A stretch of DNA of 64,000 nt from Yersinia canariae (GTDB lineage Bacteria > Pseudomonadota > Gammaproteobacteria > Enterobacterales > Enterobacteriaceae), in the NCBI RefSeq assembly GCF_009831415.1, contig NZ_CP043727.1, forward strand, positions 3,658,001 through 3,722,000, in the 5' to 3' direction. The notes below the pieces were generated by a model that saw only the letters and a list, made by a program, of their open reading frames with translations, was not told where the DNA came from and ran no database searches. The stretch's first letter is position 1; each line of letters begins with the position of its first letter. Below are positions 12,297 to 21,701 of the stretch, piece by piece. The translations under genes were made by a program, and so were the position numbers.

Positions 12297-12358
12297 GATG
12301 ACTCCCTTAAGGCGCTATGGAGAATATCCATAAATGATTAAACCAACTGACTATCACT

Positions 12359-12367
12359 TGTGGATAA
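12359..12367 (-). promoter_or_regulatory. Consensus DnaA box upstream of recC
   Basis: TGTGGATAA on the plus strand is the exact complement of the 9-mer TTATCCACA. It lies about 63 bp upstream of the recC start, in the 150-bp spacer after ppdC. Whether DnaA acts here is unknown; a single 9-mer can arise by chance. Confidence 0.35.
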
Positions 12368-12446
12368 ATCCTGAGGTTTTATACTCTAACTTGATAATGA
12401 GTGAGTGCAATAGCTTATCTTCATTATCATTTTTATACCTGTACAG

Positions 12447-12845
12447 TTAACTATCGACACTCCCCCGACAAAACCAACGGCTTAATTCTGCCTGCTGCTT
12501 AGGTCGTATTCTCAGGGTAAATGTAAACTCGGTACACTCGCCATCAACTCGATTCGTAAGCTGATGATATCGCCAATTAGGTTTTACTCCCGAGATGGCT
12601 GTTTTTACAGGTTCATCACCACCGCTCTCAATGTGTTGGTGAAGTAAGGACCATGCCTGCCGTTGCTGCCACAAAGAAGAAAAGCCCTGTAAAAGAGCTT
12701 GATGATATTGCAGCAATCCCAAGAGAGAGACTGAGAAAAAAAGTGCTGCAATTAAGGCCTCTGGTAGGCTAACCCCTTGTTGAAAAAAGGGGTGACCTAC
12801 CCCTTTAGCACACTGTGGTTTATTACGGTATCTAGCTAAATACAA
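12447..12845 (-). CDS. ppdC: PpdC-like type IV pilin-like (minor pseudopilin) protein
   Basis: A small protein of about 132 residues with a class III prepilin signal: QQG followed by VSLPE (G24, glutamate at +5) and a hydrophobic stretch, ALIAALFFSVSLLGLLQ. Such proteins are cleaved and methylated by a prepilin peptidase and sit in the inner membrane or pilus tip. It is last in the overlapping set ppdA-ppdB-ygdB-ppdC, the same order and place (before recC) as in E. coli. The start is uncertain: the frame begins with TTG at 12845, overlapping ygdB by 10 bp, and no ATG exists before the pilin motif. The prepilin peptidase encoded at 39802-40632 could process it. Confidence 0.8.
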   Translation of the reverse strand: MYLARYRNKPQCAKGVGHPFFQQGVSLPEALIAALFFSVSLLGLLQYHQALLQGFSSLWQQRQAWSLLHQHIESGGDEPVKTAISGVKPNWRYHQLTNRVDGECTEFTFTLRIRPKQQAELSRWFCRGSVDS

Positions 12846-13303
12846 AATTCATCCCTCTTGTCCGGGCAAAAATCTAACCAACCATGGGCTACCTTCACCA
12901 GTTGGTGACCTCCCCTATCGCTCTTATCTGAATGGAGTTTGACTCGCTGATAAAGCATTAGAGGCAGTTGACCGCCAAAAGTTTGGCTCTCCCCCCTGAG
13001 GATAAAAAAACCGGTCAGTGATGCCGGTTTAACACAGGCCTTCAAGCCAGATTGTGGCTGGTCCTGGCAATGCCATGTTGAACCAATACGCCAAGGCATA
13101 CTAAATAACCAACGCTGATCCATTCCCCAATTCAATGATGAGGTCGCCTGATTAAAAGACCGTAAATGATGTTGCTCCTCGGCAGTAATTTTCTGAATGT
13201 TATCCAAGTGGCGATGTAAGGCTGACAGCAGAAATAAACCCAGGGCAAAAAGGGTGGCAACAGCAGCCAAAGTGCTTGTTCCCCACTGTTTACCTTGCCT
13301 CAT
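12836..13303 (-). CDS. ygdB: YgdB-like protein (DUF2509), pseudopilin operon
   Basis: A 155-residue protein with one N-terminal membrane helix (about 10-30, STLAAVATLFALGLFLLSAL). It resembles E. coli YgdB, a DUF2509 protein encoded between ppdB and ppdC. It lacks the classic G/FTLxE cleavage motif, so it is pilin-like in shape rather than a clear prepilin; GspK-type atypical pseudopilins are a fair comparison. It overlaps ppdB by 4 bp and ppdC by 10 bp, which indicates coupled translation. Four cysteines in the C-terminal part could form disulfides in the periplasm. Confidence 0.8.
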   Translation of the reverse strand: MRQGKQWGTSTLAAVATLFALGLFLLSALHRHLDNIQKITAEEQHHLRSFNQATSSLNWGMDQRWLFSMPWRIGSTWHCQDQPQSGLKACVKPASLTGFFILRGESQTFGGQLPLMLYQRVKLHSDKSDRGGHQLVKVAHGWLDFCPDKRDEFCI

Positions 13304-13923
13304 AAATTATTCCCACGGATGGTATAATTCAGTTGATGGTGTATTGCTGGGTTACCGGTTTTTTGGCCCGTCAGTTGTACTCTATAAACCTGACCCGATG
13401 CTTGCGGTAATCGGTTAACAGAAAAGTGCGTTATGGTGATGTCTCGAGGATCAAATAACTTTTCCCAACCACTGCCCAAACAATTCAACTTACCGCGCTG
13501 ACCTTCTAATGCTTTTTTACGTAACCGGTAGCCAAAATATTCGGATTCCTGATGTTTCTCCCCTTCCCAACGGCCATTACGGTTAAGGTCATAAGCAACA
13601 ATCAAACAAGAGTTGATGGCCTCCGTTGGATAATGGTGTGTTGTAATCGCCTTTCCCTGACACTCTCCATGACAAAATCCAGCCCGCCGCAGATCTTTTT
13701 CCAACGCAGCCATAATCTGGCTCAGTGCTAACTCCAGATGATAATGTTGCTGCAATATGGCTACCTGCTTGTGTAGTTGAGGAAAAGTCTTTGTGGCCGC
13801 CATAATAATCAAGCTGCCAACACTCAATGCCAACATCATTTCTGGCAGGGTAAAGCCGGCGATATCTTTATGCAAAAAGTGACCAGATACTGCGGCTTCC
13901 GGCTTTTTTATCATTACTAACAT
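13300..13923 (-). CDS. ppdB: PpdB-like prepilin peptidase-dependent protein
   Basis: A 207-residue protein with a clear prepilin motif: IAG followed by FTLPEMM (G23, glutamate at +5), then the hydrophobic helix LALSVGSLIIMAA. The long polar leader (22 residues) and the GspJ/PilW-like body fit a minor pseudopilin. E. coli PpdB occupies the same place. It overlaps ppdA by 7 bp and ygdB by 4 bp. The product would be cleaved by a type IV prepilin peptidase; none is encoded in this cluster, but GspO is about 26 kb away. In E. coli the function of the set is poorly defined; a pilus priming role is inferred from related systems. Confidence 0.85.
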   Translation of the reverse strand: MLVMIKKPEAAVSGHFLHKDIAGFTLPEMMLALSVGSLIIMAATKTFPQLHKQVAILQQHYHLELALSQIMAALEKDLRRAGFCHGECQGKAITTHHYPTEAINSCLIVAYDLNRNGRWEGEKHQESEYFGYRLRKKALEGQRGKLNCLGSGWEKLFDPRDITITHFSVNRLPQASGQVYRVQLTGQKTGNPAIHHQLNYTIRGNNL

Positions 13924-14447
13924 ATATGAATCCCTGCTATTGATTGCTCCTCACTGCATAGCCGGATTCGCCCCCGGCTGGAGATAATTAACCGGATACG
14001 CCCAGCCGGGTTACTGAGCATAATATTTCCTGCTTGTGCCGTGTTTCTTATGCCAAAAAAACCTATTTCCTTTTTTAAAGGAATCGCAATAGAAACATCA
14101 GGATAAGGTGGAGTAAATATGTCTTCCTTTAATGAGGAACAGGCTATTGCTGGCTTATTACCACTGCCTAAACATCCCTGTTCGTCTTCCCGCACCCACA
14201 GCAATGCTGTGTTGTTACTGCGATTAGCCTTAGCCTGTAAATGTGTTAAAAAGGCAAGTAACTGGCGAGCACTGTCCGCGAGCCTCTCCCTTTGCCGGTA
14301 ATGGTGCCAATTCTGTGCCCCCCATGTCGCCATAATACCGGCCAAGGCAATGACCAATAACAGCTCAATAAGGCTAATACCTTTTTGTTTTTTAATAATA
14401 TTTCCGCTGATAAAGCGGAGTTTATTGAATCGTAGGATGGTTTTCAT
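13917..14447 (-). CDS. ppdA: PpdA-like prepilin peptidase-dependent protein
   Basis: First gene of the pseudopilin set, 176 residues. The leader ends KKQKG and is followed by ISLIELLLVIALAGIMATW (G23, glutamate at +5), a GspH/FimT-type prepilin start. The body includes CLGSGNKPAIACSS, whose cysteines may pair. ATG at 14447 begins a charged leader typical of these proteins. Transcription of ppdA-ppdB-ygdB-ppdC probably starts in the 267-bp spacer upstream, between this gene and thyA. Family assignment rests on sequence and conserved location before recC. Confidence 0.87.
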   Translation of the reverse strand: MKTILRFNKLRFISGNIIKKQKGISLIELLLVIALAGIMATWGAQNWHHYRQRERLADSARQLLAFLTHLQAKANRSNNTALLWVREDEQGCLGSGNKPAIACSSLKEDIFTPPYPDVSIAIPLKKEIGFFGIRNTAQAGNIMLSNPAGRIRLIISSRGRIRLCSEEQSIAGIHIC

Positions 14448-14648
14448 GGCGTGAGTTTACGTCGTGAAAATTTGAGATCCAGCAGCGGTTAATGAAGGCT
14501 GGAAGTGGTACGCAAAATTTTATTTATAGCGACATAAGTATCGATAAGGATGCGGCGCGGCTCGCATTTTCTTGCCGATGGATGTAGTGGATAAAGTGCA
14601 AAGAATGGCTATTAAAGGGGGGTTGCAGATTAAAAAATGGTGGGTAAA

Positions 14649-14680
14649 TACCCTAAATAATTCGAGTTGCAGGAAGGCGG
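14649..14680. repeat. Fragment of an enteric intergenic repeat
   Basis: The string TACCCTAAATAATTCGAGTT, continuing into GCAGGAAGGCGG, matches what I remember as the opening of a repeat common in Yersinia and Serratia intergenic regions. Only this end is present. A weaker relative, TACCCCAAATAATT, is near 21624-21637. Assignment is from memory. Confidence 0.4.
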
Positions 14681-14685
14681 GTATA

Positions 14686-14709
14686 AACCGGAGCCAAATG
14701 GCTCCGGTT
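14686..14709 (-). terminator. Hairpin after thyA
   Basis: A perfect 10-bp stem, AACCGGAGCC / GGCTCCGGTT, with a 4-nt loop lies 5 bp past the thyA stop. No clear U-run follows on the minus strand, so it may be a weak terminator or an mRNA 3'-end protector. Confidence 0.6.
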
Positions 14710-14714
14710 GAAAG

Positions 14715-15509
14715 TCAGATAGCAATAGGCGCTTTGATGCCAAGGTGAGGATCATACCCTTCAATTTCAAAGTCTTCGAAACGATAGTCAAATAATGAAT
14801 CAGGTTTACGTTTGATAATCAGTTTCGGTAATGCCCGTGGTTCGCGGCTCAATTGCAAGTGAGTCTGATCAATATGGTTGCTGTATAAGTGCGTATCACC
14901 ACCCGTCCAGACAAAATCACCGACGTCCAAATCACATTGCTGTGCCATCATATGCACCAACAATGCATAGCTAGCAATATTAAATGGCAAGCCAAGGAAC
15001 ACATCGCAAGAACGTTGATATAGCTGACAAGACAGCTTGCCATCAGCAACATAAAACTGGAAGAAAGCATGGCACGGTGCTAATGCCATTTGATCCAACT
15101 CACCCACATTCCATGCAGACACAATGATACGGCGGGAGTTTGGGTCTTGCTTGAGCTGTTGCACGACTTTACTTAGTTGGTCAATCTGACGGCCGTCAGC
15201 AGCACCCCAAGCACGCCATTGCTTACCATAAACCGGGCCAAGGTCACCGTTTTCATCCGCCCACTCATCCCAGATTGAGACGTTATTTTCCTTCAGATAG
15301 GCAATATTGGTATCGCCATTGAGGAACCATAACAACTCATGAATGATTGAACGCAAATGGCAGCGCTTGGTGGTTACCAGCGGGAAACCATCTTGTAAAT
15401 TGAAACGCATCTGATGCCCAAAAATCGACAGCGTCCCAGTACCGGTGCGGTCATCTTTAGGGGTGCCTTCTTCCAGCACTTTTTTCATCAAATCCAGATA
15501 CTGTTTCAT
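14715..15509 (-). CDS. thyA: Thymidylate synthase
   Basis: Converts dUMP to dTMP using methylenetetrahydrofolate, the only de novo source of thymidylate. It has 264 residues, exactly the E. coli length. The catalytic cysteine is C146 in [11 protein letters not shown]; the phosphate-binding arginines are in RTGTGT (about 21) and SRRIIVSAW (about 126-127). The ATG follows the lgt TGA by 6 bp, and its ribosome site (GAGGT) overlaps the lgt end, so lgt and thyA are translationally linked. The downstream hairpin ends the lgt-thyA unit. Confidence 0.98.
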   Translation of the reverse strand: MKQYLDLMKKVLEEGTPKDDRTGTGTLSIFGHQMRFNLQDGFPLVTTKRCHLRSIIHELLWFLNGDTNIAYLKENNVSIWDEWADENGDLGPVYGKQWRAWGAADGRQIDQLSKVVQQLKQDPNSRRIIVSAWNVGELDQMALAPCHAFFQFYVADGKLSCQLYQRSCDVFLGLPFNIASYALLVHMMAQQCDLDVGDFVWTGGDTHLYSNHIDQTHLQLSREPRALPKLIIKRKPDSLFDYRFEDFEIEGYDPHLGIKAPIAI

Positions 15510-15515
15510 GTTACC

Positions 15516-16388
15516 TCACGAAAGTTGTTGCGCAGGACGGCGATACGCCCAAATCATCATAATGATACCGGCCAGAATCATAGGCACAGACAGGATCTGC
15601 CCCATGCTGATCACGCCGTCGAACAAGCCAAGCTGGGCATCAGGCTGGCGGAAACATTCCACAATAATACGGAATGCCCCATAACCAATCAGGAACAGGC
15701 CTGAAACACTGCCCATCGGGCGCGGCTTGCGAATAAACAGGTTCAGGATGATAAACAGCACCACCCCTTCCAGAATCATTTCATATAGTTGCGAAGGGTG
15801 GCGAGGCAATACACCGTATTGATTAAAAATCGCCTGCCATTTAGCAGGGTCTGCGGCAACAATCGCAATATCTTCGCCCCGGGAAGTCGGGAACAGCATC
15901 GCCCATGGGGTGTCAGTCGTAACCCTGCCCCACAATTCACCATTGATAAAGTTACCAAGGCGTCCGGCACCTAAGCCAAATGGGATAAGTGGAGCAATAA
16001 AATCAGAAACTTGGAAGAAATGACGTTTGGTGCGGCGAGCGAACCACAGCATCACACAGATAACACCAATCAAACCACCGTGGAATGACATGCCGCCATC
16101 CCATACCTTAAACAGGTACAGCGGGTTATCGAGGAACAACGGCAGGTTATAGAAAAGAACATAACCGACGCGACCACCGACAAACACCCCGAGGAACCCG
16201 GCGTAAAGGAGATTTTCGACTTCGTCTTTGGTCCAGCCGCTACCCGGTTTATTGGCACGGCGAACGGCCAACCACATCGCGAAAACAAAGCCCACCAAAT
16301 ACATCAGGCCATACCAATGCAGGGAAACCGGACCAATTGAGAAAATGACCGGGTCAAACTTAGGAAACGCCAGATAGCTATTGCTCAT
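15516..16388 (-). CDS. lgt: Prolipoprotein diacylglyceryl transferase
   Basis: An inner-membrane enzyme that moves diacylglycerol from phosphatidylglycerol to the lipobox cysteine of prolipoproteins, the first lipoprotein maturation step. It has 290 residues (E. coli 291) and about seven membrane helices. Key blocks are [11 protein letters not shown] (71-81), SFHGGLIGV with H103, and the Lgt signature [15 protein letters not shown] with R143. It is encoded just upstream of thyA and after ptsP with a 134-bp spacer, as in E. coli, and is essential in most enterics. Confidence 0.97.
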   Translation of the reverse strand: MSNSYLAFPKFDPVIFSIGPVSLHWYGLMYLVGFVFAMWLAVRRANKPGSGWTKDEVENLLYAGFLGVFVGGRVGYVLFYNLPLFLDNPLYLFKVWDGGMSFHGGLIGVICVMLWFARRTKRHFFQVSDFIAPLIPFGLGAGRLGNFINGELWGRVTTDTPWAMLFPTSRGEDIAIVAADPAKWQAIFNQYGVLPRHPSQLYEMILEGVVLFIILNLFIRKPRPMGSVSGLFLIGYGAFRIIVECFRQPDAQLGLFDGVISMGQILSVPMILAGIIMMIWAYRRPAQQLS

Positions 16389-16522
16389 CTATCACCACGA
16401 AATGTCTATTGTTTTGAGAAGATTATGTTCTTGCCCGGTTAGGGCCACAGGTAGCGCATCATAGCATAGGCCAATGGCGGTCTGGGCGGCACTGAATAGA
16501 AAAGTTCTGTAAACCCGACATT

Positions 16523-18769
16523 CTATTTACCACCGCGAATCAAGCCCCCTAACCCTCGGCGTTCCATAAATGCGGCAGTCAAATGACGTACATCTGTCGT
16601 CATTTGGGCGGCCAATACCCGTTCAGCCAATGCTGTCGCATCCACCAAATCAATATTACGCAGCAGGTATTTAATGCGCGCCACACTGCGGCCATTCATA
16701 CTGAGATTGCGATAACCCAACCCGACCAGCAACAACGCGCCCATCGGATCACCGGCCATTTCACCACATAAGCTCACTTGCAGGCCTGACTGGGTCGCCT
16801 GAGTCAAAATGTGGCTAAGCACTTGTAACACCGCCGGATGCAAGCTGTCATACAGTGAAGCAACACGGGTATTATTGCGGTCCACAGCCAACAAATATTG
16901 CGTCAGATCGTTAGTACCAACCGAGATAAAATCGACTCGCGATTTCAGATACGGCAGCATAAAGATCATGGCCGGTACTTCGACCATCACGCCCAATTTC
17001 GGTTGCGGCAACTCATAGCCCAGAACTTCCTGGACTTCACGCCCCGCGCGATCAATTAGGCGTTTTGCCTCATCAACCTCTTCTAAACTGGTGATCATCG
17101 GCAATAAAATCCCCAAATTGCCGGTCCCAGCATTGGCCCTTAGCATCGCCCTAACTTGGATCAAAAAGATCTCTGGCTGATCGAGAGTGACGCGGATACC
17201 GCGCCATCCCAAGCAAGGGTTTTCTTCACTGATAGGCATGTAAGGAAGTTGTTTATCAGCACCAATATCCAGCGTTCTTAGCGTAACCGGTTTATTGGGG
17301 TAAAGCTGCAACATGCCTTGGTATTGCGCCACTTGCTCTTCCTCAGATGGGAAGCCACTTTGCAGCATAAAGGGGATTTCAGTGCGATATAAACCAACAC
17401 CATCAACTCGCCCTCCTAGCAATTGTTCATGTTCCGGGCTGAGGCCGGCGTTCAGCATCACCTGAATCCGCTCCCCACTTTTCAGAGCCGCGGGCTGTTC
17501 GACATCGTCTTCGGCCAGTTTACTAAGCTCAATCTCTTCAGTAACCAGCCGTTGATATTCTTTGACCAGCACCGGCTCAGGATCAACCAGAACTTCACCA
17601 CGGTAACCATCAACAATCAATAAACGTTGATTAAGTAGCGCGGGTTGAATATCCGCGCCCATTACTGTTGGGATCCCCATGGCGCGGACCAAAATGGCGG
17701 CATGAGAGTTAGCTGCGCCGTCGCGTACGACAACACCGGCCAGACGATCCTGTGGCACTTCAGCCAACAGTGTGGCAGTTAGCTCATCAGCCACCAGAAT
17801 AAAACGCTGAGGCCATTGGCTGGCCCCAGAGGTGCTGTCATCGAGATGGAACAGTAAGCGCTGACCCAATGCTCGCAAATCACTGGCACGCTCGCGCATA
17901 TAGGTGTCTTGCAGGCTAGCAAACTGCGCTGCAAATTGTTCTACCACTTGCTTAACAGCCCATTCGGCCACTGAGCCTGCATCAATTTGCGCGAAAAGTT
18001 CGCGCTTTAGGCGGGCATCATTGAGCAAGTGAGAGTAGAGATCGAAAATCGCCGCGCTCTCTTTTTGTGAGCTGGCGGCAAAACGCTTACTGAAACGGCG
18101 GAATTCAGCCGCAGCCTCTTCCAGCGCTTGGGTTAGGCGTTCGCGCTCTTGGGCTGTATCGAGCGTCGAGGCTTCATAAACCAAATCAAGGGAAGGCTGT
18201 GAAGTATCTTGCCAGCCCTCGGCAACGGCAACACCGGGAGCCGCAGCCAGCGCGCGGATCCGCGTTTGGCGATATTGGCCAAAAATGGCGTTAAGCTGGG
18301 ATTGTGAAAGGATACCTGCCAGTTGAGTGGCCAACGTGACCATGAACGATTCTTCGCTCTCATCAAACTGACGATGTTCACGTTGTTGGACCACCAGCAC
18401 GCCGAGCAACTGACGGCGATAAATAATAGGTACCCCGAGAAACGCCCGGAAGCGATCCTCTTTAACTTGAGGAACATATTTAAAACTGGGGTGACTTTGA
18501 GCATCAGCCAGGTTAATAGGTTCGGCCAGACGCCCTACCAGCCCGACGATCCCCTCATCAAAGGCCAGCGTAATGGTGCGACCACGGGGCTTTTTCAAAC
18601 CCCGTGTCGCCATTAGGTAATAACAACGGCGGTCATTGTCTGCCAGATAAATCGAGCAGACCTCCGTGTCCATCGCCAGACAGGTTTCATTGACCAACAG
18701 CTCTAACGCATCCGTTAGGCCGGTTGCCATCGCCACTTTCTCAACTATTTCTCGCAAACGCGTGAGCAT
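16523..18769 (-). CDS. ptsP: Enzyme I-Ntr, PEP-protein phosphotransferase of the nitrogen PTS
   Basis: Transfers phosphate from PEP to NPr, feeding the regulatory PTS-Ntr chain. It has 748 residues (E. coli 748). The N-terminal GAF domain (about 1-165) is the sensory part that distinguishes it from sugar-PTS enzyme I and binds glutamine or 2-oxoglutarate in E. coli. The phosphorylated histidine is H356 in GAANSHAAIL. The C-terminal PEP-binding barrel has ISVGTNDLTQYLLAVDRN and a cysteine in LCGEMAGDPMGA. It starts 12 bp after rppH, and the two probably share a transcript. Confidence 0.97.
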   Translation of the reverse strand: MLTRLREIVEKVAMATGLTDALELLVNETCLAMDTEVCSIYLADNDRRCYYLMATRGLKKPRGRTITLAFDEGIVGLVGRLAEPINLADAQSHPSFKYVPQVKEDRFRAFLGVPIIYRRQLLGVLVVQQREHRQFDESEESFMVTLATQLAGILSQSQLNAIFGQYRQTRIRALAAAPGVAVAEGWQDTSQPSLDLVYEASTLDTAQERERLTQALEEAAAEFRRFSKRFAASSQKESAAIFDLYSHLLNDARLKRELFAQIDAGSVAEWAVKQVVEQFAAQFASLQDTYMRERASDLRALGQRLLFHLDDSTSGASQWPQRFILVADELTATLLAEVPQDRLAGVVVRDGAANSHAAILVRAMGIPTVMGADIQPALLNQRLLIVDGYRGEVLVDPEPVLVKEYQRLVTEEIELSKLAEDDVEQPAALKSGERIQVMLNAGLSPEHEQLLGGRVDGVGLYRTEIPFMLQSGFPSEEEQVAQYQGMLQLYPNKPVTLRTLDIGADKQLPYMPISEENPCLGWRGIRVTLDQPEIFLIQVRAMLRANAGTGNLGILLPMITSLEEVDEAKRLIDRAGREVQEVLGYELPQPKLGVMVEVPAMIFMLPYLKSRVDFISVGTNDLTQYLLAVDRNNTRVASLYDSLHPAVLQVLSHILTQATQSGLQVSLCGEMAGDPMGALLLVGLGYRNLSMNGRSVARIKYLLRNIDLVDATALAERVLAAQMTTDVRHLTAAFMERRGLGGLIRGGK

Positions 18770-18781
18770 GATCGGCTTAAC

Positions 18782-19309
18782 TTAACCTCTTTTACGGCGA
18801 TAAGCGGGCGGCACCCGTGGTGGAACAGCCTCCTGCACAGGCATTACAGTTGGAGCAAATTCTTTCATTACGCGACGATAAACATCCCGTTTAAAAGACA
18901 CCACCTGACGTACCGGATACCAATAACTGACCCATCGCCAGCCATCAAACTCCGGGGTGCTACTGCGTTGCATGTTGATATCGGCTTCATTACACATTAA
19001 CTGTAGTAGAAACCATCGCTGTTTTTGGCCGATGCATACCGGCTTTGTATCCCAACGCACCAAACGTTTGGGTAATTTGTAACGTAACCAGTTACGGGTT
19101 GAGGCCAGAATTCGGACATCCTTTTTGTTAAGTCCTACTTCTTCAAAAAGTTCACGATACATTGCCTGCTCTGGTGTTTCACCGGGGTTTATCCCCCCTT
19201 GAGGAAACTGCCAGGAGTGCTGACCGTAACGCCTGGCCCACAACACTTCTCCCTGCCGATTACAAATTACGATACCCACGTTCGGGCGGTAGCCATCATC
19301 ATCGATCAC
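18782..19309 (-). CDS. rppH: RNA pyrophosphohydrolase
   Basis: Removes pyrophosphate from the 5' end of mRNA, which triggers RNase E decay. It has 175 residues. The Nudix box runs from GGINPGE through REL to EEVGL (about 38-60), with E53, E56 and E57 as likely metal ligands. The start is GTG at 19309, giving [13 protein letters not shown]. coli rppH also uses GTG and has the same N-terminus. It is the first gene of the rppH-ptsP pair, facing mutH across a 697-bp spacer. Confidence 0.96.
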   Translation of the reverse strand: MIDDDGYRPNVGIVICNRQGEVLWARRYGQHSWQFPQGGINPGETPEQAMYRELFEEVGLNKKDVRILASTRNWLRYKLPKRLVRWDTKPVCIGQKQRWFLLQLMCNEADINMQRSSTPEFDGWRWVSYWYPVRQVVSFKRDVYRRVMKEFAPTVMPVQEAVPPRVPPAYRRKRG

Positions 19310-19681
19310 CGGACTACCTCGATAAGCTTAAAACTCAAAGATGCTCTGATTGTTTCACACTAGCAACAGGCGGTAAACCACTGCTTATCTGCCAGTGAAA
19401 CCTGATAACTATGGGATAACTCACAGATATTGGCAAAGTTATAAACACCCTAGGGGTTACACTCCGCATTTTATTCACTTTTTCTGTGGATATAGGTGTG
19501 CAGAACTCTAGGGAAAAGCAGGTACAACTCATTTTAACGCAATTATACGCCAAAAATATCTAAAAAAATAATTGATTAATTTCAATGAAATAACAGGTTT
19601 CCCACAGGTTTTCACGACACTAAAATGTGATCTATATCCGTTTTGGATCCGCAACTGGCTAAAGAATCATCAATGTAGTTT

Positions 19682-19690
19682 TTATCCACA
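19682..19690 (+). promoter_or_regulatory. Consensus DnaA box
   Basis: Exact TTATCCACA, about 317 bp upstream of mutH. It pairs with the opposite-orientation copy 118 bp downstream. Confidence 0.45.
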
Positions 19691-19799
19691 GATAATGAGG
19701 CAAAGTTATGCAAAAAAGAGCAAAACGCGCAAAAAAACCTGCCGTCAAGGCTGTAAATTGAACCAGTGATCGTGATTTACTGGGGTTATCCAACAAATC

Positions 19800-19808
19800 T
19801 GTGGATAA
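19800..19808 (-). promoter_or_regulatory. Consensus DnaA box, reverse orientation
   Basis: TGTGGATAA on the plus strand is the exact complement of TTATCCACA. It lies about 198 bp upstream of mutH, next to TTATCCAAC at about 19786. Confidence 0.45.
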
Positions 19809-20006
19809 ATAGGTGTAAGATCCTGTTCATTATTCCTGTCAGCAGGTGCACAAGATGGTCAGAATAAAAGTATTTACCGCGCATGACACCAGAAAACTTC
19901 CGTTAAATCATGCTATTATTCATTTCTGCTGGGCTGGATAACAATACATCTACAGTCACGTTTATTTCAGCTTGTTTTTTAACCGACTTTAGCAGGTTTC
20001 CATTTT

Positions 20007-20693
20007 ATGTCTGTTTATTCACTGCCCCCAGCTCCCCCCACTAATGAACATCAGCTTTTTCAGCGTGCTGAGGCGTTAGCAGGCTTTACTCTTGGCGAAT
20101 TGGCAATCAGGGCTGGCTGGAACATTCCTGCGGACTTAAAACGTGTTAAAGGCTGGGTAGGCATGTTGCTGGAATTCTATCTGGGGGCTAGCGCGGGCAG
20201 CAAACCTGAACAGGATTTCGCAGATATTGGCATCGAGCTAAAAACCATTCCTGTCAGCGCTCAAGGCAAACCGCTGGAAACTACTTTCGTCTGTGTCGCC
20301 CCACTAACAGGTAATAGTGGTATCACGTGGGAAACCAGTCACGTGCGGCATAAGTTGGCCAAAGTATTGTGGGTGCCTGTCGAAGGGGAACGGCAAATTC
20401 CGTTAGCACAACGCCGGGTGGGAGCTCCTTTATTGTGGAGCCCAAATGAGGAAGAAGAAGAATTACTGCGTCGTGATTGGGAAGAATTAATGGATCTTAT
20501 CGTTTTGGGGAGAGTCGAAACGATAACCGCCCGCCATGGCGAAGTGTTGCAGTTACGGCCGAAAGCGGCCAACAGCCGCGCATTAACTGAGGCCATCGGT
20601 GAGCACGGGCAACCCATCATGACGTTACCTCGTGGTTTTTATCTGAAAAAGACCCTTACCGGCCCGATGCTGTCACGTCACTTTTTGCTTTAA
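20007..20693 (+). CDS. mutH: DNA mismatch repair endonuclease MutH
   Basis: Nicks the unmethylated strand at hemimethylated GATC sites when activated by MutS-MutL, directing repair to the new strand. It has 228 residues (E. coli 229). The restriction-enzyme-like active site D70...E77-x-K79 is seen in [12 protein letters not shown], at the same positions as E. coli; E56 in GMLLEFYLG is the other conserved acid. It stands alone on the plus strand, with ygdQ 87 bp downstream. Its presence implies Dam methylation and a MutHLS pathway, as in other enterics. Confidence 0.97.
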   Translation: MSVYSLPPAPPTNEHQLFQRAEALAGFTLGELAIRAGWNIPADLKRVKGWVGMLLEFYLGASAGSKPEQDFADIGIELKTIPVSAQGKPLETTFVCVAPLTGNSGITWETSHVRHKLAKVLWVPVEGERQIPLAQRRVGAPLLWSPNEEEEELLRRDWEELMDLIVLGRVETITARHGEVLQLRPKAANSRALTEAIGEHGQPIMTLPRGFYLKKTLTGPMLSRHFLL

Positions 20694-20780
20694 CAGACAA
20701 ATCCTATTATTCCGATTAATCAATAAACGCGTATAATTGTATCTTTGTGTTTCCGTAATTTCCGTAAGGTGTAAGGCACT

Positions 20781-21497
20781 ATGTTTGAATGGATTGCCGA
20801 TCCAAATGCTTGGTTGGCGCTAGGCACACTGACTATCCTCGAGATTGTTCTCGGCATAGACAATATTATTTTCCTTTCTTTAGTGGTCGCCAAATTACCT
20901 AAGGCGCAGCAAAACAAAGCCCGTCGTCTTGGTTTGGCCGGAGCAATGTTAATGCGTTTAGCATTACTTGCTTCTATTGCCTGGGTTATCCGCCTGACGG
21001 AGCCGCTATTTACGGTGGCGGGCCATGGTATCTCCATGCGAGATCTCATTTTGCTGCTGGGGGGCTTATTCCTGATTTGGAAAGCCAGCAAAGAAATTCA
21101 TGAAACCATTGAAGGCGGTGACACCGAGCACACCAGCAATGTCAGTTCTTTCTTTGCAGCTATCGTGCAAATCATGCTGTTGGACATCATTTTTAGTTTG
21201 GACTCCGTGATAACTGCTGTGGGGCTTTCAGACCATCTGTTTATTATGATGGCCGCCGTTGTCATCTCCGTGGGTGTAATGATGTTTGCTGCCCGGCCGA
21301 TTGGTGAATTTGTTAACCGCCACCCATCAGTCAAAATGCTGGCTTTATCTTTCCTGATTCTGGTCGGGTTTACACTTATGTTGGAAAGCTTCCAGATTCA
21401 CATTCCGAAAGGTTACATTTATTTCGCCATGTTCTTCTCTATGGGTGTTGAAACCCTGAATCTCATGCGCGGGAAAAAAAATAAGCCGGCGAAGTAA
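20781..21497 (+). CDS. ygdQ: TerC-family inner-membrane protein YgdQ
   Basis: A 238-residue protein with about seven membrane helices and the TerC-family hallmarks: EIVLGIDNIIF near the start (acidic residues inside helix 1) and LLDIIFSLDSVITAVG in the middle. Family members are linked to tellurite resistance or metal export, but YgdQ itself has no firm function. Location between mutH and tas matches E. coli. A ribosome site (AAGGTGTAAGG) precedes the ATG, and a UUCG-loop hairpin follows the stop. Confidence 0.9.
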   Translation: MFEWIADPNAWLALGTLTILEIVLGIDNIIFLSLVVAKLPKAQQNKARRLGLAGAMLMRLALLASIAWVIRLTEPLFTVAGHGISMRDLILLLGGLFLIWKASKEIHETIEGGDTEHTSNVSSFFAAIVQIMLLDIIFSLDSVITAVGLSDHLFIMMAAVVISVGVMMFAARPIGEFVNRHPSVKMLALSFLILVGFTLMLESFQIHIPKGYIYFAMFFSMGVETLNLMRGKKNKPAK

Positions 21498-21514
21498 ATA
21501 AACACCACGTACTC

Positions 21515-21550
21515 CGGGTGTGGTTCGCCACGCCCGTTTCACGCTTTTTT
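21515..21550 (+). terminator. UUCG-tetraloop terminator after ygdQ
   Basis: Stem CGGGTGTGG / CCACGCCCG (one G-U pair) with loop TTCG at 21524-21527, followed by a T-rich tail including TTTTTT at 21545-21550. It begins 17 bp after the ygdQ stop. Confidence 0.7.
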
Positions 21551-21701
21551 CTGCACTTTTGCCTTACGCACTTCCCCCTGCCGCAGTGCTTCGTTATAGT
21601 CGGATAAGGCAAGTTTGACTTATACCCCAAATAATTGGCGCAGCAATGTCAGGCACCATGGGTATTGGCCTGATAATTTCAGACATTAAGGAAGGTCGGC
21701 A

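Larger units (their letters stand above)
19310..20006. other. Long AT-rich rppH-mutH spacer with DnaA boxes
   Basis: This 697-bp stretch has no convincing gene; a 65-codon frame at 19572-19769 lacks a ribosome site and family resemblance. It should hold the divergent rppH and mutH promoters. It contains two perfect DnaA 9-mers in opposite orientation (19682-19690 and 19800-19808) and near matches at 19485-19493 (TGTGGATAT) and around 19786 (TTATCCAAC). It lacks the 13-mers and flanking genes of oriC. Confidence 0.6.

Noticed and set aside
12393..12428. GATAATGA/TCATTATC dyad with 20-nt loop upstream of recC
   Set aside because: Loop is long and no transcript needs a terminator in the plus direction; likely chance in AT-rich sequence.
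19572..19769. 65-codon open frame in the rppH-mutH spacer
   Set aside because: No ribosome site, no recognisable family, odd basic tail; it overlaps the DnaA-box region. Probably chance.
19310..20006. Possible replication origin
   Set aside because: DnaA boxes are present, but the 13-mer AT repeats, GATC cluster and mioC/mnmG neighbours of enteric oriC are absent.
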